NCBI GenBank assembly: GCA_022394775.1
Contig: JAGFCB010000147.1
Span: 1-60,231, forward strand
Direction of reading: 5' to 3'
From: Candidatus Poribacteria bacterium
GTDB taxonomy: Bacteria; Poribacteria; WGA-4E; WGA-3G
Length of the DNA: 60,231 nt
The translations under genes and the position numbers were made by a program. The notes below the pieces were generated by a model that made no database searches, was not told the origin of the DNA, and saw only the letters and a list, made by a program, of their open reading frames with translations. Position 1 is the stretch's first letter. Every line of letters begins with the position of its first letter. Below, piece after piece: positions 10,901 through 19,096 of this stretch.

Positions 10901-11747
10901 TTTGCTGTCCGGAGTCCGCATCCAACAGTGTTATCCTACCCCATCCGTTACTCGCGAGTGTCTGTCCATCCGGACTGAACGCGACACCAGACGAACGCCC
11001 TGGGACTGTCATCTTGAGTCGCCCGGTGTGTGCATCCCATAAACACACTGTATTCTTCCCATCTCTACTTCCACTTGCGAGTGTACGACCATCTGGTGAA
11101 TATGCAACACTTTCAACTTCAGTTTCATGGCTCCTGAGTGTCCGTTTGAGTCGTCCGGTGTCTACGTTCCATAAACGCGCTGTTTTATCCCAACTGCCAC
11201 TCGCGAGCGTCTGTCCATCCGGGCTGAACGCGACACTCGTAACGAGGCTTGTGTGCCCCTTGAGGATGATTTTGAGTCGTTGGGTGGCCATATCCCACAG
11301 TTTCAGTTCGTCCCCATCTGCACAGGCGAGTATCTGTCCATCCGGACTGAAGGCTACATTCCAGAGCCACTTCCCACTCCCTTTAAAGGTGGCTTTGAGA
11401 TGCCCGGTGTTCACATCCCACAACTTGACCGTCCCTCCCCTATTCGCACCAGCGAGTGTCTGCCCATCCGGACTGAAGGCAACGCCCTCGACGGACTCCG
11501 AATGTTCAGTAAACAGGTCAATCTCTTGATAGGACTGAGCATCATAGATCCAAATGCCGATACTACTGGCGACGGCGATCAGCGCGCCATCCGGGGAGTA
11601 TTTTACGTCTCCTGCGATTCCTTTACCGAGGCGTGCTATCGCACCTTCAGGGAGATGTTTTTGAGAGAGAATTTGAGCGGAACTGTTTCGTATGAGCGTA
11701 AGTGTCATAAACATGAGAATAAAAATCGAAAATAGTTTAATTTTCAT
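7908..11747 (-). CDS. Secreted WD40-metalloprotease fusion with C-terminal sorting domain
   Basis: This 1279-residue exported protein starts after AGGAGG with a signal peptide ending near SSAQ. WD40 blades fill roughly residues 40-620 and are followed by a Q/T-rich spacer. A zinc metalloprotease domain comes next, with HELGHVFGLEHD (first His about 806). The third His/Asp and the downstream Met (YLMAYG) resemble the metzincin zinc site and Met-turn. An Ig-like segment and a concanavalin-like or DUF1349-like beta domain (about 980-1170) precede the NYPNPFNPETW terminal domain. Dockerin loops are absent, unlike in the three downstream paralogues. The same protease domain is found in the protein at 16525-18915 but there is joined to leucine-rich repeats. 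It is likely a secreted or surface peptidase whose propeller selects or docks a substrate; the substrate is unknown. Confidence 0.88.
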   Translation of the reverse strand: MKIKLFSIFILMFMTLTLIRNSSAQILSQKHLPEGAIARLGKGIAGDVKYSPDGALIAVASSIGIWIYDAQSYQEIDLFTEHSESVEGVAFSPDGQTLAGANRGGTVKLWDVNTGHLKATFKGSGKWLWNVAFSPDGQILACADGDELKLWDMATQRLKIILKGHTSLVTSVAFSPDGQTLASGSWDKTARLWNVDTGRLKRTLRSHETEVESVAYSPDGRTLASGSRDGKNTVCLWDAHTGRLKMTVPGRSSGVAFSPDGQTLASNGWGRITLLDADSGQQKAILRGIADFSGSVAFSPDGRTLAGVNYSMVRLWDVNTEQHKTDLTGHAGISPNIAFSPDGQTLASTDHERVRLWDANTGQHKTDLTGHAGAIFYTHNHSSIAFSPDAQILAGLNGNMVVLSDVNTGQEKMKLMGHTDAIQSVAFSRDGQTLATGSSAEVRLWDVNTGRQKMILQDPDLNGSLIAYAPDGRTLATRGPGDPTIRLWNTVTGEPLKVLIGHTRVPRSFAFSPDGGTFVSGSWGELLLWDVVNGEQKHAFQVDGRCNASGLALNSDGSILVTEWNGTGVMLWNVGTREQLMAFPGHGNQHQHQITSLVFNPNGNMVASAAVDGTVLLWDVTPFTPEQGQQDIEVQQTQPDTEVQQTHPDTVIQQYEREMVRLVYFRPSDRPHRHSINTELDTLIRWSQYFFAEQMQNYGQKTFAFETDTTGYAKVHHVTGKFTDTYYHSDTYAKVVKEVAEQFDTSKDVFLIAVDVSSEFINNEGTCGIGGGEWKSYDSELWRRDFGGTAVIPASGVCINPSITAHELGHVFGLEHDFRDDAYLMAYGTQERLSHCAAEWLDAHRFFNNDPTAFNDAATMDLHTANTSAPRNLSLQFQLTDADGLHQAQLIVPATASDPAQGTKLHTCKSLNGKSQTVEFLTSALTIRADSEVTLQVIDDRGGITKQTFPLTIQDNPSPGLVATAGISDNFDDAFEGTALQNPNWQWQNEPANWDVGETRDGFLHIEGETNRNLWASDASHFLYQETDADTFDVETHFFSRWDTSSGVNGLVVKSPADNNWVTIKFWSRDAGAKGQIQYQTRGRGLVADPPWRPEFGATELFLRLRKHGDTYTGWYKTREADPWIEIGVANFPLTPPLQLGIYAGVAAGTGTLTVDYDYFRSTVDTGVLASPTHQFSAMAAPTQTTLLPNYPNPFNPETWIPYQLATPADVMLRIYAVDGSLVRLLSLGHKSVGIYQSRSRAAYWDGKNEFGEPVASGVYFYTLTAGDFNATRKMLIRK

Positions 11748-11783
11748 TGAAACCTCCTGTTTTCGCTTATGTCCACGTGAAAC

Positions 11784-13106
11784 CTATTTTAGTGCAGTAA
11801 GGATTCTCTGTTCAAAAACCGCTTTAGGCATCGCCCCTGCGAATCTCGATACCTCTACGCCATCTCGGAACACAACATAAGTCGGAATCCCTTTTACTTT
11901 ATATTTCTCCGTCGTCTGACGGTTTTCATCGATATCCAACTTGCCGATGATGAAAGTGTCGCGGTGTTCCAGGACAACGGACGCAACAACCGGTTTCATT
12001 TGTCTACAGAACGGACACCAATCGGCTTCAAATTCAAGCACAACAGGCAATTTAGCCTCCAATACCTTGGTTTTGAACGTTGCATCCGTGATGACAACTG
12101 GCTTTCCATCGGTGTTAATCGGTTCTGGTTCGACTTCTTCTTCGACGGGTTCGGGATCAGTATCAACCGGCTCTGGTTCGACCTCTGCTTCGACGGGTTC
12201 GGGGTCAACATCAATCGGCTCTGGTTCGACTTCTTCTTCAACGGGTTCGGGGTCAGTATCAATCGGTTCTGGTTCAACTTCTTCTTCAATAGGTTCAGGA
12301 TCAGTATCAACCGGCTCTGGTTCGACTTCTTCTTCAATAGGTTCAGGATCCACGTCCTCTTCTTCGACACCTCCGGACTCCGCGCCGCTGCGGTTGTAAA
12401 CGTATTGCGTCGCTGTCCCTCGGAACGCGATTACAAAGAACTTGCCGTCCCAAGTATACGCCCCTATAGAAGGCGTGGGGTCTCCGTGCATAGACCAATG
12501 GATTGTCCCACTTCTTTCATCAAAGGGCGTAACAAGTTTATAGGAACCGGAGACAAACTGCGTTGGACCTTTGGCTCCGTCTTCCAATATGTCCTGCGTT
12601 TCCAGTATAAACGTTGTGGTCGTCAACCGCAAGAGACCCGCCACTGCAACGGGGTCTCCATGAACCCGCTTGGCAACCAGTGTATAGGTGCCGCTGAGGG
12701 ATTGTGCAACTCTGTGTGCCTTTGAAAAGACGGTAATGGATGCCGTTTTCGAGACATCCTCCTCGCCGCCATCCCGCACATAGACATTAACGGTCACCAC
12801 TTTTGGTGGCACCATTTCCTCAGGCGGTAGTTTCGGAGCCGTCCACTGGACTTCAGGGCCTGTACCACCGAGCAATGTGCCGTCGGAGACATCCCATGTA
12901 TAAGTCAAAGCGTCATCTTCGGGATCAAAAACCCTGACTTTAAGTGTGATGGTTTCACCGTATTCGACTTCCGTTGGAACAGTAAAACTGTTTATTTTAG
13001 GCGGGTCATTGGTGAGTTCTTTATACTGATCACAGCCGCTGAAGATCGAGATTTGGAGAACCAACAGGATGACTACACCTATTTGGGTGAGTTTGAAGGA
13101 ATTCAC
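11784..13106 (-). CDS. Lipoprotein with PKD-like domain, acidic repeat and C-terminal thioredoxin domain
   Basis: I place the start at GTG 13106, because AAGGAG lies 7 nt upstream and the product then opens directly with a lipoprotein signal (VVILLVLQISIFSGC, lipid-modified Cys). A longer frame begins further upstream but lacks a ribosome site. The protein has about 440 residues. It continues with an Ig/PKD-like domain (DPEDDALTYTWDVSDGTL), a beta-rich middle, five copies of a 16-residue Pro/Glu repeat, and a thioredoxin fold containing ADWCPFCRQMKP, a CxxC active site with an unusual PF pair. It is probably a membrane-anchored periplasmic disulfide reductase or isomerase on an extended acidic stalk. 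It sits among exported multidomain proteins, which it might help fold; that role is inferred. Confidence 0.85.
   Translation of the reverse strand: MNSFKLTQIGVVILLVLQISIFSGCDQYKELTNDPPKINSFTVPTEVEYGETITLKVRVFDPEDDALTYTWDVSDGTLLGGTGPEVQWTAPKLPPEEMVPPKVVTVNVYVRDGGEEDVSKTASITVFSKAHRVAQSLSGTYTLVAKRVHGDPVAVAGLLRLTTTTFILETQDILEDGAKGPTQFVSGSYKLVTPFDERSGTIHWSMHGDPTPSIGAYTWDGKFFVIAFRGTATQYVYNRSGAESGGVEEEDVDPEPIEEEVEPEPVDTDPEPIEEEVEPEPIDTDPEPVEEEVEPEPIDVDPEPVEAEVEPEPVDTDPEPVEEEVEPEPINTDGKPVVITDATFKTKVLEAKLPVVLEFEADWCPFCRQMKPVVASVVLEHRDTFIIGKLDIDENRQTTEKYKVKGIPTYVVFRDGVEVSRFAGAMPKAVFEQRILTALK
12111..12350 (-). repeat. Five tandem 48-bp repeats encoding a Pro/Glu stalk
   Basis: Five consecutive units of 16 codons encode variants of DPEPIEEEVEPEPVDT. 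They lie inside the thioredoxin-tailed lipoprotein gene, just before the thioredoxin domain. The units differ by a few substitutions (I/V, A/E, N/D). Such repeats often change copy number by slippage and here probably form an extended acidic spacer. Confidence 0.9.
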
Positions 13107-13544
13107 GGTATATCTCCTTAAATAATCCAAGTTGTTACCTTTATACTTGTTGCGATGGCAAACAAAAATGCTTTCTGTAAGGTATTTAGGATTTACGCAT
13201 CCCCTTGCTGGCGGGGTTTGAAACCCTGAAGAAATACCCAAGCAAAAACCCTGCAGTGCGTCGGATGTCCGTTATCATGGAAAAATGCGTAAGTCCTGGA
13301 TTTACAAATGACAACTTGGGGTATAATAGGTCAATTTTAAATATTAGTCAATTTTAAAAATAATTAGGTCTATACATAACTGGAGAAGGGATTATTTGTG
13401 GTAGAAAGCTCGTAAGACAACTTGCTTCGCTGTGAGAGGGCGCGAGCAACCGATACAGGTCATTCTCGGTCTGCCTATTCCGCAAGACTACACTCTAACA
13501 GATTATGGCACAAAATCTGTCGGTTGCAAAGAAAAGGTGAAGGT
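13107..13544. other. Gene-free interval upstream of the lipoprotein gene
   Basis: This 438-bp interval holds the ribosome site of the lipoprotein gene (AAGGAG at 13114-13119), an R1 element (13188-13297), and a very A/T-rich stretch (about 13320-13380). It also holds a piece near 13418-13440 (TTGCTTCGCTGTGAG) that is the reverse complement of the core of the R4 repeats found in the proteasome operon. I see no convincing gene in it. Confidence 0.6.
13188..13297. mobile_element. R1 miniature inverted-repeat element, copy A
   Basis: The ends are AGGATTTACGCAT and ATGCGTAAGTCCT, a 13-bp terminal inverted repeat with one mismatch. The interior matches, in reverse orientation, the element at 36305-36390 (TTTTTCCATGATAACG and GCACTGCAGGG stretches). 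There is no coding capacity. The 7-bp flanks are only partly alike (GGTATTT and GGATTTA), so any target duplication has decayed. Confidence 0.75.
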
Positions 13545-16031
13545 TTAGGGTTCCGGTGATGTTTTTGGATCGCTATTCAATTCCGTTATCCACCGCATGA
13601 TTGTGTCATAATTCACAGTATCGTTTCGCTTCTGAAACTGGTTAGCGAGCTGCTTGCCGGTGTCCGTAAGTAGGGTTCGTAACTCCGGGGTGTAGGGTTT
13701 CGCTTTTAACGCTTGTTGATACTTCTTCATGGCATTTTTAGGCTGTTTGCGGTTCATTAAACAGCGTGTGATGCCACACTGCACGCGCGCCAATTTTTCC
13801 GCAGTCGGGTCGGGGGTATCAGGCGTTGAAGCCGCCGCGCCGGTGCCGGGTGTTGGTGAGGCGGCAGTTCTCGCTTTACTTAGCATCACATCGAGTTGCG
13901 ATTCAAGCGAGAGCAGATTTTGATATGCGGCGCTATTCGCGGGTTGTTGCATCAAGATTGTTTCAAAAGTTGCTAATGCTTTCAGATGTTCACGCTGCAT
14001 AAGATAGAGATAGCCGATCATATTGTGAATATCTATCGTTTTTCCGGTTTCCGGAATTGCTTCAAAGACAGCGATGGCTGCTGCGTATTTCTTCCGGTTC
14101 ATCAAGGCGTTTCCACGTCGGATCTGAAGGTTGACGAGTTCTATTTTCGCGTTTTTGTGATTCGGGGAACTCGCTAAAACCCATTCCAATTCAGTACTCG
14201 CCTGCTCATATTTGCCAACATGTTGATACGCCTGCGATAGATTCAGACGGAGATTGATGTTATCCGGAAAGAGTGCTGCTGCTTTCTGGAGTTGTTCGAG
14301 TGCAGCGGCGTACGCTCTTCGGTTCCGCAAAGTTTTTGCGTATTGCTGATACGCCGCGATGAGGTTCTGTTTCGCCTGTTTGTCGGTGGGCTGTGCCGTG
14401 TAGACCTTATGGAACGCCGAGATCGCCGCCGGATAATCACCGCCCTTAAGAAGGTATAATTCACCGAGCAGGCTGGCGATAGTCGTATCGTCTGGTTGCA
14501 GTTTTTGCAATTCGAGGTAGGTCTTGATTGCCGCATCGGCGTGTCCGGATTGCCGCTGGGTATTCGCCTTTTGTGAGAGTGCGTCAATCAAGTTTGCATT
14601 GGCGATTTTATGGGTCGGTTGCAATTCCAAGGCGTTGTGGTAAGCGCGAATTGCTGCATCCCATTCGCCTCTGTTCCGGAGCGTCACACCGTAGTTAGTA
14701 TAAGTGAGTGCGAGGTTCTTTTGCGTTTCTGCTTCGCCGGGTGCGAGCTCGAGTGCCTTTTGGTAATGTGTAATTGCTTGGCGAAACTCGGAGGCGAGTG
14801 CGTACCCGTCTCCCATAATTCGATAGGTGGTGGCGTTCTCTGGGTCGAGACGGATGGCTTTCTCGAAATAGGGCATCGCTTCGTCAAAAGCACGGCGTTT
14901 CAAGGCGTTAAACGCTTTTTGACGGTAGAGTTGGTTAAGGTTCTGTTTCGCTGTTTTGTGGTGCGGCGAGCGTTTCAGCGCGTTCTCGAATGCCTGTATC
15001 GCTTTATCCATATCGCCTTGCTGGTAGTGGAGCGTGCCGAGGCGATTATAGGATTCCGCGCTTTCACGGAAAGAGCGGTGTCCCTGCTGGCTTTTCACGC
15101 GCTGTTCAATGAGACGGGTTGCTTGATTGGGCTGTCCTGTCTTTTGGTAAGCTTGGATCAGTTTCGTACGCGCCGGTTCATAGTTGGGTTCAACTTTGAG
15201 GCAATTCTGAAAATTAGGGATCGCCGATGCCATATCGCCTTTATCGAAGTAGACTGCACCGAGGAGGTAGTGCGGACGCGGCAGTCTTGGATTCGTTTGG
15301 ATCTCTTTTTTCAGGAGATCAATCGCAATGTCGTGTTGCGAGGTATGGAGGGGTGTATCATAGAGTTTAAGCAGTGTCCTAACATCGCGCGGGGTTGGCT
15401 GTTGTGCCGTTGCCCGTGCGTGGCAGACATCGGTGTTATCTGGACTATGCCCCCATAACCCGATGGCGTGTGCGAATTCGTGTAGGCACACTGTCCGCAT
15501 CTCTTCTTGTGTTAGTTCACCGATAGTGTTATCACTCTCTAACACAAGGACAACTTCTACCGTAAAATCAATTGCCGTATTTGCAGATTGATTAGCACTG
15601 TTGCTTTGGGTTTGGGGATTGGAGCTGGAGACAGTTGACGTGTCTTGTGAATGCCGCGTTAAGTTCGCACTACCGAGTCGGGTATCCAAGAACCCTAAGC
15701 GACCGCTGTAGGTTGGGTTAACGCGGATATCTGCCTGATCAGGGGTTTCAGTCTCTTGGAACCGGATTTTCCCATCGGTGGCGGATTCCCACGTGTTCAT
15801 AGCGTAGCGTATCTCGGATAGATAGGGGAGTGCTTTGAGCGTCGGCGAGATATGCACGCGAATCGGCATCTGTGTAAAGCGCGTGATTCTGCCTCCTGAA
15901 AACAGCGTAACCTGCTCGAAATAATCTGTCTCCGTTGGACTATCGGCGGTGTCCTGTGCCGTTCCGGGTGTTGTGAACGCAACGGTTGTTAATATCAAAA
16001 GGAGAAGGATATAACATTTTCTTATTCGCAT
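13545..16031 (-). CDS. Exported metalloprotease-TPR protein
   Basis: The 828-residue protein has a signal peptide (LLLLILTTVAFTTPGTAQ). A matrixin-like protease domain of about 200 residues follows, with HEFAHAIGLWGHS (HExxHxxGxxGH, first His 184). Preceding this are features common to small metzincins: a WESATDGKIRF segment and DIRVNP. About fourteen TPR units fill residues ~225-800 (patterns such as AIQAFENALKRSPHHKTAKQ), with a low-complexity TAASPTPGTGAAASTPD insert near 705-725. It is the third protein of this segment to combine an HExxHxxG protease with a repeat scaffold, here TPR. It lacks the dockerin loops and the NYPNPFNP terminal domain, so it may stay periplasmic. Proteolytic activity is predicted, not shown. 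Confidence 0.86.
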   Translation of the reverse strand: MRIRKCYILLLLILTTVAFTTPGTAQDTADSPTETDYFEQVTLFSGGRITRFTQMPIRVHISPTLKALPYLSEIRYAMNTWESATDGKIRFQETETPDQADIRVNPTYSGRLGFLDTRLGSANLTRHSQDTSTVSSSNPQTQSNSANQSANTAIDFTVEVVLVLESDNTIGELTQEEMRTVCLHEFAHAIGLWGHSPDNTDVCHARATAQQPTPRDVRTLLKLYDTPLHTSQHDIAIDLLKKEIQTNPRLPRPHYLLGAVYFDKGDMASAIPNFQNCLKVEPNYEPARTKLIQAYQKTGQPNQATRLIEQRVKSQQGHRSFRESAESYNRLGTLHYQQGDMDKAIQAFENALKRSPHHKTAKQNLNQLYRQKAFNALKRRAFDEAMPYFEKAIRLDPENATTYRIMGDGYALASEFRQAITHYQKALELAPGEAETQKNLALTYTNYGVTLRNRGEWDAAIRAYHNALELQPTHKIANANLIDALSQKANTQRQSGHADAAIKTYLELQKLQPDDTTIASLLGELYLLKGGDYPAAISAFHKVYTAQPTDKQAKQNLIAAYQQYAKTLRNRRAYAAALEQLQKAAALFPDNINLRLNLSQAYQHVGKYEQASTELEWVLASSPNHKNAKIELVNLQIRRGNALMNRKKYAAAIAVFEAIPETGKTIDIHNMIGYLYLMQREHLKALATFETILMQQPANSAAYQNLLSLESQLDVMLSKARTAASPTPGTGAAASTPDTPDPTAEKLARVQCGITRCLMNRKQPKNAMKKYQQALKAKPYTPELRTLLTDTGKQLANQFQKRNDTVNYDTIMRWITELNSDPKTSPEP

Positions 16032-16524
16032 AATGCATAACCTCCCTTATACAGTGTTCCTACAGGTGGCGTATAAAAAAATTGCATTTTTCTTTACAAT
16101 AGACACCAAAAGTAATAGGTCTTCGTAAAATTTGACGAACGGAATTCTCTGATTTTGCGCAAGTTTCTAAGTTAGAAATAATAGATCAATCTTGATAATT
16201 ATTCAAATTAAAAAATAATAAAGTCTAAGCAATATTAAATAATAAATTTAGATTTTCGGATTTCCGAGAGGTGCCGAAACCCCCGTAGAGGCGGGGTTTC
16301 CTCGCCCACCAGCGATGCACAATGTGTTTACTTAATACTGAAAATTGCTTACATAACTATAATAGGACTTACGCAAATTTGGATACGGTGACGAAATTGA
16401 TTGTCCGTAATCCAAGAACGCGCAATAATGCAGGTCGTATTTGGGTGAATACGCTGCAGAATTGCGCGATTACGAGCCAAAATCAGTGCGAAAACAAGCC
16501 AACTGCATAAGTGCTGTACGCGTT
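16032..16524. other. Gene-free A/T-rich interval
   Basis: The interval of about 490 bp is between two minus-strand genes. It contains an A/T-rich block (16180-16260) reminiscent of the one at 13320-13380 and a G/C-rich inverted stretch around 16270-16300 (CGAAACCCCCG...CGGGGTTTCCTCG). An isolated R1-type left end, AGGACTTACGCAA, is at 16364-16376. A degraded right end, TGCATAAGTGCT, may lie at 16504-16515, but no target duplication supports a complete element. No convincing ORF or RNA gene is seen. Confidence 0.5.
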
Positions 16525-18915
16525 TTACTTTCGTATGAGCATTTTTCGTGTTGCGTTGAAATCGCCTGCGGTGAGTGTGTAGAAATACACGCCGCTTGCG
16601 ATGGGTTCGCCGATTTGGTTTTTACCGTCCCAATAGGCGGCGCGGCTCCGGGTCTGATATGTGCCTATTGCTTTATGCCCTAATGATAGGGTTCTGATTA
16701 AACTGCCGTCTATGGCGTGGATCTGTAATGTGACATCTGCTGGGGTTGCTAACTGATAGGGTATCCATGATTCTGGGTTGAATGGGTTTGGGTAGTTTGC
16801 TAATAGTGCCGTTTCCTGTGGGGTCAACATAACTAAAAGACTTTCCAAGAAACGGATGCCGCTGTGCGATGTTGCCTCGGTGAGGTTGAGTTGCCGCGCT
16901 TCTGCCAGCCACTGTTCCACTTGTGTTCTTGTAGGAGCGGCCTCCCCGTCGTGCCCCCATGCTGACGGTGCCGCCGCGTCAGTCCCTAATTGCGCTGCGA
17001 CTTGGACGAGGTCCTGGATGTTCACAACTCCGTCGCCGTTGACATCCGCCGCGTTTTCACCTGTCTGACCGAAACTTGACGATACTAATACCAAATCCTG
17101 AATATTCACAACACCATCGCCGTTGACATCTGATGCGCGCTTGGATGCCTCCGTAGCAGTAGCAGTAAAGGTCACAGGATATGTTATTCCGGCAGCTGTC
17201 ACACGGACTTTGATCACGCCTGGATTCGGGCCCAGTGTCAACGTTTTTTCTGCCTTGCCGGTCGTATCCGTTATAGCGGTGATTGCGCTGAGTTGCCCGT
17301 TGCCTTCGATGACGCGAAATGTGACACCCAGCCCTGTTATTGGGGCACCATATTCATCTAATGCTTCTACGACAAACGGGTTGGCTAACGCTGTCCCTAC
17401 CTCGCCTCCCTGCGTATCACCTGAGATTTTCACGAGTGCTGAGTGCGCCCGGTTGTCAAATTTCACCTCAACGCCCTTTGCCTGTAGTGCAGGAATATGT
17501 GTATGGATGGAAGCGTAACTCAGTGGGTTCCTCTCAACATTGAGATGAGCTAGGCGTGCAAGTCCTGTGAGCGCAGACACATCTGAAATGTTGTTGTTGG
17601 AAAGATGCAGCATTCTCAATTGTGTTAAGCCGGATAGGGGGGCGATATCGGTGATAGTGTTGCCATAAAGATGCAGGGTTGTCAGTTTTGTTAATCCACT
17701 TATCGGGGATACATCGGAGATCGTGTTACCCGCAAGATTTAGCCACAGTGTCAAATTGATTGCATACTCAAGACCAGTGAGGTCTGTTATCTGGTCATCA
17801 AGCCCATCAAGGTAGGATAATTCTAACATCAATAGTGTTGTGAGGGCATCACCTGGAGCCAAGTTGAGAGCTTTCCGCACTGCTGCTGCTAAATTTACAT
17901 CCGGTATAGATACAACCTTGGAAGGCAGCAGGGAAGGAACGTCAATGAAAAAACCATTGCTTGAAATATTTCCATATACATCAATAACATCAAGATCTAC
18001 ATATCCATTTCGCGGTGTGACTGTAGTAGTCGTAAATTCAACGATGCTGTTTGAGTTTCCGGTTAATCGCTGACAACCGATTGTTACTGATGTTCCACCA
18101 TATAATCTGGCTTGGTGCAGTCCATCTACATCGGTTATTTCAAAGCGAAGCCTGATAGCATTGGCGGGATCTGCAATTGGCGTAAGCATCTGAATCTTCG
18201 TGTTGATCTTCGAGTTGTTAGAGACGTTTTCAATTTGATGACCAGCGTTGAAGTAACGGTGTACATCCAAGAACTCAGCAGTGCATTTAGACAGTCCTAC
18301 TGGTATAATCGGCTGACCACTATGAGTAACCACCCATCCACCCGACATGATGTTAAGCTTGTCTCTAAAATCGTGGCCTAATCCAAAGGTGTGCCCGAGT
18401 TCATGGGCGCTAAGAAGAACTTTTTTATCAAGGCTGCTCAGATTATTGATGCATGCCATCCCACCGCCATAACCGTGACCTTTTGAAGCAACACCCGGGC
18501 CACCATTAATCAAATAACCGCTATCCACCAGGGTAAAATAGATACTCTTAGCTAGGTCAAACTGTTTCACTATCTCTTCACCGACCTTGACATAAGTTCC
18601 ATGTTCATAATAGGCAGCTGGGAACTTTCCTCTAATGTGATGCACCACAGCATTCCCAGATGCGTCAGTTTGAAAAATAAAGGTTTTCCTACCGAACCCA
18701 TGGACTTCCATTTGGTTTGCATAGAACTTTTGTACGTCTTTTATCAACTGATCCATCTTTACATTTATGTCAGGCTCCGGCTCTCGGTCGCTGGGGAGAA
18801 AGTACACGAGGTGGACGATAGACTCCTCTTGCTGTTGCCCAAACACTGGCGAAAGTCCTATCATGAAAAGACTTATAAAACATACGTGCACTACCGAACA
18901 TACTTTTCTATACAT
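16525..18915 (-). CDS. Secreted metalloprotease with leucine-rich repeats, Ig-like domain, dockerin pair and sorting domain
   Basis: I choose ATG 18915, because AGGAG lies 8 nt upstream and the product then begins MYRKVCSVV with a signal peptide ending near PVFGQ. A zinc protease domain carries HELGHTFGLGHDF (first His about 171) and a downstream NIMSGG Met-turn. It is clearly homologous to the protease in the WD40 fusion at 7908-11747 (shared VYFxPSDR, GKFxxxYYxxxTYxKV and AELGxxFGLxHDFRD-like blocks). Then come internalin-like LRRs (about 370-480; LTKLTTLHLYGNTITDI), an invasin-like Ig domain, two DVNGDGVVNIQDLV loops and the NYPNPFNPESW terminal domain. It probably is an exported, surface-targeted peptidase with an LRR docking module. 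Confidence 0.88.
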   Translation of the reverse strand: MYRKVCSVVHVCFISLFMIGLSPVFGQQQEESIVHLVYFLPSDREPEPDINVKMDQLIKDVQKFYANQMEVHGFGRKTFIFQTDASGNAVVHHIRGKFPAAYYEHGTYVKVGEEIVKQFDLAKSIYFTLVDSGYLINGGPGVASKGHGYGGGMACINNLSSLDKKVLLSAHELGHTFGLGHDFRDKLNIMSGGWVVTHSGQPIIPVGLSKCTAEFLDVHRYFNAGHQIENVSNNSKINTKIQMLTPIADPANAIRLRFEITDVDGLHQARLYGGTSVTIGCQRLTGNSNSIVEFTTTTVTPRNGYVDLDVIDVYGNISSNGFFIDVPSLLPSKVVSIPDVNLAAAVRKALNLAPGDALTTLLMLELSYLDGLDDQITDLTGLEYAINLTLWLNLAGNTISDVSPISGLTKLTTLHLYGNTITDIAPLSGLTQLRMLHLSNNNISDVSALTGLARLAHLNVERNPLSYASIHTHIPALQAKGVEVKFDNRAHSALVKISGDTQGGEVGTALANPFVVEALDEYGAPITGLGVTFRVIEGNGQLSAITAITDTTGKAEKTLTLGPNPGVIKVRVTAAGITYPVTFTATATEASKRASDVNGDGVVNIQDLVLVSSSFGQTGENAADVNGDGVVNIQDLVQVAAQLGTDAAAPSAWGHDGEAAPTRTQVEQWLAEARQLNLTEATSHSGIRFLESLLVMLTPQETALLANYPNPFNPESWIPYQLATPADVTLQIHAIDGSLIRTLSLGHKAIGTYQTRSRAAYWDGKNQIGEPIASGVYFYTLTAGDFNATRKMLIRK

Positions 18916-19096
18916 GAAGAATCTCCTGCTGTTTGCGTTGGCTGCCAGCACACCGTCGGTGTTCCTACCAGTTTTAAAAAATTATAGAGTTTCTCGTCCT
19001 TTTTTCAGGATCCGGTGTCCCTTCCCAGTAACGGATCGGATGGCTTCGGCTTTCGGTTCCAAACCGCACCTACCGGCCCTGGGATCCAAAATTGGA

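Noticed and set aside
144..11747. Possible CRISPR-like or satellite repeat arrays
   Set aside because: The repeats are codon-phased and encode WD40 blades; there are no constant direct repeats with unique spacers.
13107..13241. Longer N-terminus of the thioredoxin lipoprotein
   Set aside because: The extension overlaps an R1 element end, and the lipoprotein signal begins directly at the GTG with a good ribosome site.
16364..16515. Fifth R1 element
   Set aside because: One R1 end is good, but the right end has a mismatch, the flanks lack a target duplication, and the interior does not align with other copies.
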